Below, piece by piece: positions 54,540-64,000 of a stretch of DNA of 64,000 bases. Origin of the DNA: Artocarpus heterophyllus (lineage: Eukaryota; Streptophyta; Magnoliopsida; Rosales; Moraceae); contig JAJQZP010000423.1 in the NCBI GenBank assembly GCA_025403435.1, forward strand, positions 62,001-126,000, read 5' to 3'. Every line of letters begins with the position of its first letter. Position 1 is the first letter of the stretch. The position numbers were made by a program, and so were the translations under genes. The notes under the pieces were generated by a model. That model worked only from the letters and a program-made list of their open reading frames with translations, had not been told where the DNA came from and made no database searches.

Positions 54540-57500
54540 TGTAACGACCGTACCTACGTGGCCGTTACTTAACTTAAAAATAATCGTAAACTTAAACATA
54601 CTTTAACATAAAGTATTGAAATTGTGAAATAATTTTTTTTCTAAAATGAATTCTTATTATTGAATCCTTAACATAGCACCTTAAAAGGAATAATAATTGT
54701 TTCCCAAAACTTAATTTTGTAAATCTAACATAATAACATTAATTTCTCAAATGTGATAATAACGTAATAATAATCATAATTTTTAAAAACTTAATCTTTT
54801 GCATACCTCATAACATTAATCTCTTAAAACATAAGATAATGAAAATTCTTTAAAGATTTTCTTTTAAATATAAAGATGATTATTTAAGAATTACTTCCTT
54901 TAAAACATTCCTTAATTAAATATAACTAATTCAAAAAAATTCTAAATTAAATGATGGAATAAAATCGTATTAAATGCTCTTTAAAAATTCCTTAAAATTA
55001 TTATAATTTTAATATCTTAAAAAATAAAATATTGATTTCTTAAAAATTAACCTCTTCAAAACCTATCATAATAATAATTACTTATAAATCGTTCACTTAA
55101 ATCCAACATAAGAATTTCTCAAGGCATAATCATCTAAACTTTCATATTATTAAATTCATAAACCATATTCATTAAAATCATTTCTTATTTAAACATAAAA
55201 TTCCTATACTTATTTTTAATTCTATATAATCTTATAATTTTCTTACTTAATCATTTTCGTGTATTTGTTGCATTGTCTGCTGCAACCTTTTTTTTTAAAC
55301 CTTAAAATTCTATAGACCAAGGTTGTATGATTACAACCTTGGTTTTTAAAACATAATTATGTATTTTATTTACTATTTATACGTACATAACTTTTGTATA
55401 CTAAAGAAATGCATAATTTCATAAATTAAAAACACGCATAAATTTGTAAACTAAAAATGTGGAAATATTACTAACTGTGTGAGCAGTATCCATTTCCATC
55501 TCTACCATTCGTCCGCCGCTCAACACTGCCCATCAAGTGCCACTGACAAATTTTCTTACCTATAGCATGAACATACTTAATGAGCTTTCGTTCAGCAAGT
55601 AGGAAATTCATCTCGCAAAACATAATTGAAAATCATTTTAATAAAAATGTGCATGAAACATTTTATGCTTGCTTATCAACTTGTTTTATGCTTAATTCTT
55701 AAGCTATAACTTATCTTGTTAATTGGGCCTAGATGATCGTACCGGTTGCATGCGATCTTTGGGATGTTAGGGTTCAGAGGTCCCTAACAACGCCGAAAAC
55801 ATAAACTTTTTCATTGAGGCCTACCCGTGGGTCAAGAGGTTGATATGACATCCTTAACTTGTCTTATTAATTTTACTTATTTTATTGTGTGTTTGCAGTA
55901 TGACATGTCACTACATAGCATCACAACCATATTCCATAAATCATAATCATGCATAACTTGAAGGTGATTAAACAATATGATTTAAATATTGCATATATCA
56001 CATTTAATCATAACCTAATCATAGCATGACATGACATCACATCACATAATAAATTATATTTTCATAACATAACACACATCATAACACAACACAGTGTAAC
56101 AAATCATTGATTATGCATTTTGATAAATTTTTATGAAAATTTTTAAAACAATTTGTTTTAGAACTATTCATACTATAGGTGAGGTTCTTACTTACCTGAA
56201 CTTCAAGTTGAGCTAGTCTAGTTGCATCTCGCAGCATCTACAGCCTACAGAGCATAATCGATAGTGGTCCTTAAGCGACCGTGGATGCCTAAGAATGCTT
56301 CCTGGAGACGATGCATTACTGGCAATGTCATTCTTGACTCTATTACTATAGTTTGAGTCACCTCGAACTGTGTGTAGCCAGTATCAGACGATTTTCATAT
56401 GAGTGGAATTAGCTTGAACAAAGGGTACTATCATATTTGGGATGTTAAAACAAGTCGAGTGGTGGCCTCGGATCAACAATCATAGTTTCGGATCGCAAAA
56501 ACCCGAAGTCACTGTTGACTAACGTTGATCGAATTTCGTTGGCAGCCGAGCTTGGACCTACCCTCCCTAAATTGACCCTTTTGAGTCTAATGGTGGTGTT
56601 AATTTCACCAATTTTTGCCTCCAACTACCTGAATCGAAGACAAATTTCTCGGCCATAACGAGCGGCACCAATTTTGATTTCTCGATGGTGGTAGCCTCTA
56701 CTTGAGCTGGGCTTTTCATTCTACGAGGCCTTCTAAGTGATTTGATAGGGGTGGTGCACCTTAACACCTCCTACAGTGATGGGACCACCTATCCGTAGAT
56801 GGTGCATGATGGCAGCATCATTCTTCATCCTCCGACGAGGGCCTTGGGTAATTGAGGTGTGCTTTTCACTCATCTAGACCCTTTGAAGCTGTTTCTGCCC
56901 TCAATTTGGCATAACACCAACTAAAATGGTGAACCTAAGTTCCCCCATGGTGGCGGTGATGGGCCTTATCATTCTCTGACAAGCGGTAGCTCTACGGCAA
57001 AATTGAGTGAGGGGTCTTGGTCACCTTCAACCTCAAAACATGAGGGCGAGGTCCATCGACCTCGACGATGGCTGGAGCTATGAGATTGGTGAGCTCGATG
57101 ATGATAGCTTTGAGCTTCAACATCAGGTGAGGTTTTCTAGCAATTAACCAAGGCATCTCCTTCACCGTGTCATTCTAAGTCAATTGGTGTCAGTGGTGTG
57201 TTGCACCGTCATTGGCGGCGGTGAGATCATAAGGTGGCATGGCAGCGAAGACGGAGGCAACTCTGTCATTTTGCTTTAGATGAAATCGAGCTAGGAGATT
57301 GGTATCTTTTTGTTCCTCTTGTCAATCTAAGTCCGTGGACACCAAGATCATGTTGATTAGTGGTCGGACAGCAGAGAAATCTTACCAGATCCACGGCTTT
57401 GATCGCCACGTACAGACTGCTCCAGTGGAGTTACAAGTAGCACAGCATAGCATTGGACTCAGCTCATCAAGATCTTTCCGATGGCACAGGAGGTGTCAAA

Positions 57501-58996
57501 ACAGAGGCCAGAATCTTGACCAGAGTTTAAGGAGAGAGACTAGAGAGAGAAAGTAGAGAGAGAGAGTGGCTGATTGTGATTGGTCTAATTTTTTTTAGTC
57601 CATGCATTTATAGACAATGAGAGCTCACAGTCTAATTTTGTGTCTCATTGAATTGATCAAATTCGATCCGTAAACTTAAAATTTTCATAAACATAGTTGT
57701 ACTTTCTAAAACTGTTTTATTCATGCTCTTTAAAAATAACTATGGTAAGTTCAAATTTCTCACCATATTAAATCTTATTAAAATATTCATATTGTCATAA
57801 ATTATTTTCATAAATTTACCCATACTATATGGATTTCGTGATTTTATTTTGAAACAATAAACTTTGATACATTTGTTTTCAAAACCCGTGATTAGTAATA
57901 TATACTACATTTACTTATTATTATTTTTTAAATAATATTTTGTATTTAAAGCTTGATCAAAATAATTTTTTGTAAATTTTAAAACTTTAAAATATTAATT
58001 AAAACATATATTTTCATTAAAAATTTTCATATTATACCCATCAAATATTGTCGTAAAAATAATAATCGTAATTTATAAAAATGTTTGTAAATTAAATTGA
58101 TTATTTGCAAGTCAATTTAATTCAAGATCTAGACTTAGTATAATTACATGCTTTACAGGTATAACCTGAACTAATAATTGTAAAAGTCTCTTATGGGTGC
58201 ACATCCAATATATGAATATTTTTAAACTTTGCTAAATCGCATTATGGATTTGAAAGTAATCCATTTGTGACGTTGCATTATCTTAAAGGCTTGTTAATGT
58301 TTGTGGCTCCATTAACGTTCTTATAATAATAATAATAATAATAATAATAACTTATTATTGTAATTTCACATAGTTATTTACACTTGTAAATAACTAACTG
58401 TATACATATAGGATATTGCAAATTCTCAAATTTTTAATAATCCTTATGACTTATAACATTCTTACCTTACTTTGCAATCTCATTAATTATTGAGATCAAT
58501 CTTATTTTCGTAAATTTTGTGCTTGCCATTTCAAAATTATGGTGTTGAGCTGGTTTGACCACTATTGATCTAGGTTTCTCTTACTAAGTTGATATCATAT
58601 AGGAATTTCCACATAATCATAGTAAGTTAGAAATTCCACTTTTGTCCAATAATCTCAATTTAAATATTCTAATTGAGATTCTTATAACTGTCACTACTTT
58701 GGCTCATACATGAAATTGTTGAATCATAAACTTTTAATTTAGCACAGTAAACAATTGTTTTTAATTATTTAAATGTAAAATCATAACATTACATTTGTAA
58801 GATGTTTCATAAATAAAGCACATTATTTGTGCATTCTTAACATTATTTCTTTCTAAGGTCTTAAGGCTATTAAGACTTTTAAATTTGCATGTTAATAAAT
58901 TCTACACTATACTTTCTCAAGTACTTAGCTGAGTAATTATGAAAAAAATCCTTAATTAATCATACTTACTAATTTTTGGATTTTCTGGTCATTACA
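54540..58996 (-). mobile_element. Giant LTR (4.46 kb) of a Tekay/Del-like gypsy element
   Basis: Plus-strand ends are TGTAACGACC and GGTCATTACA, a clean inverted pair. The flanking pentamers (CTAAT and TGAAA) do not match, as expected if this is one LTR of a longer element. The left end CGTACCTACGTGGC matches those at 18747 and 23459. It contains GC-richer, seemingly coding-like DNA at 56460-57560 that has no sustained frame (the frames at 56567-56767 and 57299-57556 are isolated). The region 1-1935 is an older copy. Confidence 0.8.
58323..58350. repeat. (AAT)n microsatellite
   Basis: About nine ATA/AAT units, at the position matching the ATT run at 1388. Confidence 0.85.
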
Positions 58997-59784
58997 TGAA
59001 ATAAGATGTATTGTAAAAGAATGAGCTCCTTAGTACGTTAGTATTAATTATAGATTGATTAGCCTTAACGCGATTAAAGTTCTCGACAATACAGAGGTAA
59101 GAAGCACCAGATTCCCTTAGAGGAAGCCCGAGAATCCCATACATCACACAAAAAAAGGAAAGTAAATAAAATTTTACTTGTATCACCATAATGTCATGCA
59201 TATGTTATGTATATTAATGAATATGATAATTGCATATATAATTTACATGCCATTGCTGTGAACATAAGCATACATACACAACATATATAAAGACGTGTAT
59301 CAAAGACACTGTTATGACATAAATGAGTATGAGATCATCTCTAAAAGATCTTTTGGTGACTTGTGACAGGTTTAATGATAAGCATTGATAAGAAGTGTCT
59401 TGATGGAGATGTCCGGATCTATATGTCTCAATGGAGACATGCGGTGTGGGCTGCTTCCTTGATGATTACAAGGAAGCAAAATGGATTGTTAATGTGTTAT
59501 TGCCCTATATGACGGTATTTGATATATATTTTCTTTGTGGCCATAAGGTCCAATGAGGTATCTAAGATACCACCCCATCCAAGAAACCCTAATTGCGCGT
59601 ATAAGATAAAGGTGAGATAAAAAAGTGAATGCTTGTTGTTAAATAAAGAATTTAAATCATGAGCTCATGCATATTTTCATTATTGCATTATTATGCATTA
59701 TTCTACTTACTGTACTTTAGCTCACTAATTTATGGTGATGCAGATGAGGGCACTTCCTAGCACAAGTTTTGGACTAAATGGTTG
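58997..59784. other. Unclassified repeat-like DNA
   Basis: No gene. Phrases such as ACAGAGGTAAGAAGCACC and GCTCACTAATTTATGGTGATGCAG resemble parts of the neighbouring LTR copies, so it is probably another decayed LTR piece. The frame 58992-59201 is not credible. Confidence 0.3.
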
Positions 59785-59895
59785 CGTAACACCTTGATAT
59801 TTTTACTACATTAAAAATGCATTAAGTTAAGGATTATATTAAGACAAAGAATACAGTTTAAGAAAAAATACTATATAATAACATGGAAAATTGTA

Positions 59896-60127
59896 CAGTA
59901 TTAGAGCAATACAGTGTAAGAATTATACTGTTTAAGGTCACGCAGTATAAAAATTGGGCTGTTTAATTTAAAGTAGTATAGGAATAATACTGCTTAAAGA
60001 ATGTGGAGGAATAAGAAATATTATGTTCAGCCTCCAAAAATTAACCAGAGGCAAGTAAAATATTTTACACAGTGTAGGAATATGTTTTTGCACTGATTGT
60101 ACCACGACAGTATAAGAAAAATACTGA
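59896..60127. repeat. Repeated short palindromes (CAGTAT...ATACTG)
   Basis: At least four copies of an imperfect palindrome of 17-19 nt, for example CAGTGTAAGAATTATACTG (59920), AGTATAGGAATAATACT (59974) and CAGTATAAGAAAAATACTG (60109), spaced 30-135 nt apart. Confidence 0.55.
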
Positions 60128-62039
60128 GCGGTAAAAAAATTATACGGTGTAAATTTTTGGGTCCTACCAAGTGGATACCCATTAGCTTTTTATTGGGCCA
60201 CCAAGCCATGAAAGGTGGCCTAATCACATCATGCCACATGGTAGCCTAATGGGTTACCATGAGTCACCCATTGGATAAGTATGCATTTAATGTTGATTTT
60301 AGCCAAAAAAATCTCTCTTTCTTCTCCAAGACCCACGGCAGCCATGGTTGAAGCTCTCCCAAAATTTTTGAACTTCCCATCTTAGCAAAAATAGCCCCAT
60401 TTAAGTTCAAGAGGCAAAGTTTAAAGGATTTTAACAAGTTTTAAGTTAAAATCCTTAACTTCTTTTCAAGGTTTTTAATGGTTTTTCTTGGGTTAAGGAA
60501 GGAAAGTTAATTCAAAGCATTTTTGTGTAAGAAATGCTTAGGAAAAAAGCTTTAAAGGAGCTCTTGGAGGGCTAGAAACCAAAAGTACTATTTGGGGTAA
60601 GTTTTGAATTTTAAAGTTTTGAAATTATGTGATTTTTAATTTGATTTTTATTTTTTCAAAGGTATGTGGGTTTTCAAGCAAAGTTTTGCTTAAATCCCAT
60701 AGATACATGAATTATGGCATGGTGTTGTTGTGAAAATTTAGGTTTTATTGTGCAAAATGTTAGTTTTTGCAAAAAAGTTTTATTTTTGTAATTTTAGTAC
60801 TAATTTTGCAAAAAATGCTGAGTGGGCATGAAAATGATTAAAACAAGGGTTAGAACTGCCTATGCAGGGGTAGATTTATTGTTTAAAAATAGATTCTTAC
60901 AAAAATGGCCCAAGGACTAAATTGAAAGAAAAAGATTCTTCTCAGCAGATTTAAAAATCAACCAAAAAGTTCCCCTAAACGTTGAAATTTTAGAAAATTT
61001 AAAACATAAAAGTTGTAGATCTTGATGAAACTATTAGGCATTGTGAACAGTTTGTCAAAAATCTCTACCGTTTGTGAGATTTTAATTTTATAAGAATTTG
61101 TTAAAATTGAGAAAATTTTTAAAAGGGAAAAAAGGTCATTTTCCTAAAGGATTTTGAATATGGTACTTTGAGCAAAATATTCCTCATGAAAAATGGGGAC
61201 TAATGGTGTAAAAAGATTATTTTTGGTTTTGGAGGCAAAAATGCAAATATTTTTGTATTGGGGCCAAAACTGTAAATTGTGTGAAAACTGAGTTTTCACT
61301 AGAGAACATTGGTTTTCTATACTGCTGTAGGCAGTAAGTATTATAGATGCTAAGTTTTAAGGATTTAAAGTTCAGTCGAGGAATGAATGAAAGAAAAAGA
61401 GTTAAGGGCAAAATGGTCATTTTGCAAAAGTGGCCAAAACAGACTCGAAACGCCTGATGTCAGGAAACACTTCTTAGTGGAGATTTTTTTTGTAATATGT
61501 AAGTAATGAAATGTTAAAGTTAAGCAATGAGTTTTATAGAATTACGAAGTTGACGAAAAACCTAAAAAGGGTAAAAAATGTCATTTTTATGAAAACAGCT
61601 AGAACAAAGTCGCACACTCTGATTTAGCATAACGTTCTTAGACAGAAATATTCCGTAATATGTTAAGTAACGTAACCGTCATGTGTGACGTGAGATTTAA
61701 TAAAGGATGTTTAAGTAAAGGAAAAGTAACCCCGGTCGATTACAAGGCTAAGTGAAGGAAAGGTAAATTGATGGTTTATAAGGTTGAATAAAGAGAACGG
61801 TAGACCCATAGTATACCAAGTTATGAAAAAGAAATGAATAGTTAATGTTTACGTTTTATTATCAATCAAGTGGATTGATAAAAAGAAAGTTAATTAATGA
61901 GTCGGCTGTCGTATGATCAAGACACAAAAACTGACCAATGGAAGAAAAAGGGACGAGAAAGGAACGGAATAGAGAGCGCTAAGGCGTAGTCCGGGTAAGT
62001 TCAGACTTCACTTACAGCATGAAGTAAATAGTTTTTAAA

Positions 62040-62165
62040 TGCTTACATATGCATTTGTAAATGAGTTTGCAATGATTATGCAAGTTGTTTTTAAAGTATA
62101 TTTGCATTGATTATGCAAAAAAGTTCTAAAGTACAAATAAGATTTGCAATGAATTTGCAACCGTT
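62040..62165. repeat. Short TTGCA-rich repeats, outlier of the 66-bp array
   Basis: Motifs GCATTTGTAAATGAGTTTGC, GATTATGCAAGTTG and ATTATGCAAAAAAG recur every 40-60 bp. They resemble pieces of the 66-bp unit found at 63110 onward. Confidence 0.45.
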
Positions 62166-63109
62166 ATGTTTGAAGTCTATTTACATATTGATATGCATGA
62201 ATGTTATGAACTATGATTGGTGTGTGTATTATAAATCTAACATGACTTAAAGTATTATATGAATATAATATGAAATAGTTGCTATCCAAAGAAGAAAAAT
62301 ATATAGCAACTCTACGATCTAAGAGTATGAACGACAAGTGTATGTATGATATGAATAACATGAGTATGAGGAATACATGAAGGTATGATATGAATGACAT
62401 GTATATGTATGACATGCTTATGAATATGATATGTAAGTATGATACTTATATGAGCAAATGATATGGATATGAATGTTATGATTGATGCTTGTTATCTAGA
62501 ATATAACAAGATATAGTATATAAGTACAATACCATGTAGTGCATAATAAACATGCACAATAAGGTCCATAAGAAACCCATTAAGGATATAACCTCCAATT
62601 TGCCTATAGGAAACTAGAAAAATTACTATAAGACACCCTAGGTTCGATTAGAAATCGTGAGAACGATTTAGATAATCAAGTAGAATTTAAAAAATTTCTC
62701 GTGACCAACAGAGAGGTCACAAGAGCAGAGCCAAGAGAGAGACTCTACGAATACAAAAAAAAAAGACAAGAACTAATTTTTCCTTTTTCTGCACCCCAAG
62801 GAAAGGCTAGACATGTTCAAGAGAGATATGAAAAGTTAAGCTCTGTTATGACCCTTAGAAGTTTTCAGACAAGTATGTAAACATGTTTTAGATAATCATT
62901 ATCACTAGTCTGGAATGACTAGATGATAAAAGACCTATAGACTGAACAATAAAAGGATGAACTTACTGGCCAGTTTTTATATACCAGATTATGATCTAGA
63001 TGCGGATGTACAACCTAGATATGGAATAAGATTAGTATAAGTCTTGCATTTCGACAATGCATAATGTTTTATAATTTAAGTTATAAGTTTTATGAAGCAT
63101 ATGTTATGT

Positions 63110-63560
63110 AATATATTGCATTTGTATGCAATATTTTTTAGAATAAAAGTTATGATTTGCAATAGGTGATTGCGTTATATGTTGCATTTGTATGCAATAT
63201 GTTTCAGAATAAAAGTTATGATTTGCAATATATGATTGCGTTATATGTTGCATTTGTATGCAATATGTTTCAGAATAAGAGTTATGATTTGCAATATATG
63301 ATTGCGTTATATGTTGCATTTGTATGCAATATGTTTTAGAATAAAAGTTATGATTTACAATATGTGATTGTGATATATGTTGCATTTGTATGCAATATGT
63401 TTTAGAATAAGAGTTATGATTTGCAATATGTGATTGCGATATAAGTTGCATTTGTTATGCAATAAGTTTTAGAATAAAAGTTATGATTTGCAAAATGTGA
63501 TTGCGTTATATGATGCATTTGTTATGCAATAAGTTGCATTTATTGTGCAATAAGTTTCAA
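63110..63560. repeat. 66-bp tandem repeat, about 7 units
   Basis: The TTGCATTTGTATGCAATATG box occurs at 63116, 63182, 63248, 63314, 63380 and 63446, exactly 66 bp apart, then at 63513 (67 bp). Degenerate units continue to about 63650. Each unit has the palindromic TGCATTTGTATGCA and TTATGATTTGCAATATGTGA. Because 66 is a multiple of three, the array makes a false 115-residue periodic frame on the minus strand (63104-63451). Confidence 0.9.
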
Positions 63561-64000
63561 AGTACAAATTGTGATTAGCAAAATGTGTTTGCATTTTATG
63601 TTGCATTTGTTATGCAAAAAGTTGCATTTGTTATGCAATAGATTTTATAGTACAAGCTATGATTTGCAAGTATATTTGCATATTATGTGGTTGCATTTGA
63701 TGTGCTCACTAAGATTAATAAGAAGGTAACGTAAAGTTAAAAAGAAAGTGTCGTACCAGTCTCCTCGTTGTGAGGTAATGAAAGTAAAGTTAAAGTTTGA
63801 CCTCCTAGATGTGAGGTACATGACCTCGAAGTTCAATGGTCTTAAGTCTTCCATAAGGGAAGCATCACATTTATGATCTCATGATTAAAGATATTGGTAC
63901 GAACACTAAAGGTTATAAGATAAAGAAAGTTAAGGAACAAAAGGTGGAAAGTTAAAGTTAGATAAGGAAAGTTAAAGTGTAAGACAAGAAAAGATAAGGA

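Larger units (their letters stand above)
59785..64000 (+). mobile_element. Large LTR-like copy on the plus strand, cut by window end
   Basis: Starts near GCGTAACACCTTGATATT, an LTR-like start. The block at about 61003-61060 (AAAAGTTGTAGATCTTGATGA, then TTGTGAACAGTTTGTCAAAA) matches the complement of 25594-25645 and 20834-20880 in the two other large LTRs. A splice-donor-like block GGGTAAGTTCAGACTTCACTT at 61993 matches AGGTRAGTANGAATCTTGCC-type sequence in the others. It is therefore related to them but diverged. It contains hairpin repeats (59896-60127), a possible 167-bp internal repetition (61430 and 61597) and a 66-bp tandem array. The right boundary is outside the window. Confidence 0.55.

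Noticed and set aside
56567..57556. Protein-like frames in the GC-richer centre of the 4.46-kb LTR
   Set aside because: Frames are short, isolated and not continued; the same zone occurs in the diverged copy at 1-660 without a conserved frame.
63104..63451. 115-residue periodic protein frame on the minus strand
   Set aside because: Produced by the 66-bp tandem repeat, whose unit is a multiple of three; no gene structure around it.

Overview
The window is nuclear DNA of a flowering plant, very probably a eudicot. It is AT-rich, has plant-type spliced genes, a cluster of SMALL AUXIN UP RNA (SAUR) genes, and Ty3/gypsy, Ty1/copia, hAT-like and Harbinger-like elements. The species cannot be named from the sequence alone. 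There is no bacterial content: no operons, CRISPR arrays, or recognisable tRNA or rRNA genes.

Genes. The core is a broken-up SAUR cluster: an intact gene at 3889-4191 (-); the promoter remnant of a missing + strand SAUR at 4832-5085; a SAUR pseudogene at 6432-6635 (-); a SAUR whose normal ATG has become CTG at 35722-36006 (-); and intact genes at 37207-37509 (+), 39320-39634 (+), 41292-41600 (-) and 42751-43047 (+). All encode about 98-104 residue, intronless proteins of the auxin-induced 10A5/15A/X15 type. Five of them carry one promoter module 180-280 bp upstream of the start. It contains CCATGTG, a TGTCTC-like AuxRE and a GAYCCCAT-like box in the same order, which closely resembles the auxin-responsive NDE module of soybean SAUR promoters. 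A Myb/SANT-like gene (7777-8795, -, two coding exons and a probable 5'UTR intron) lies between the SAURs and carries a frameshift. A small putative gene of unknown function is at 45833-46078 (+).

Transposons. From about 11.4 to 35.4 kb the SAUR cluster is split by mobile DNA. In order these are a Harbinger-like MITE (11454-12681, TAA target duplication), a hAT-like MITE (13090-14053, 8-bp duplication) that carries an snRNA-type promoter signature, a 2.0-kb solo LTR (15672-17704, CGGAT duplication), a 4.5-kb solo LTR (18742-23273, ATGAT duplication), and the 4.1-kb 3' LTR plus PPT and broken pol of a Tekay/Del-like gypsy chromovirus (23453 to about 30545, -). An unclassified 0.6-kb junction follows, then a truncated, inactivated copia element (about 31150-35424, -).

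From 48 kb to the end, and again in the first 1.9 kb, almost everything is retrotransposon debris. It includes an Athila/LARD-like fragment (gag and PBS), a partial second copy of the 2-kb LTR, a 4.46-kb LTR with PBS (54540-58996, -), and another large LTR-like copy on the + strand (about 59785-64000) with a 66-bp tandem repeat.

The picture is a small auxin-response gene cluster being taken apart by insertions and point mutations, with conserved cis-elements still marking live and dead members. Coordinates of ancient repeat copies are approximate, because they come from reading by eye without alignment software.
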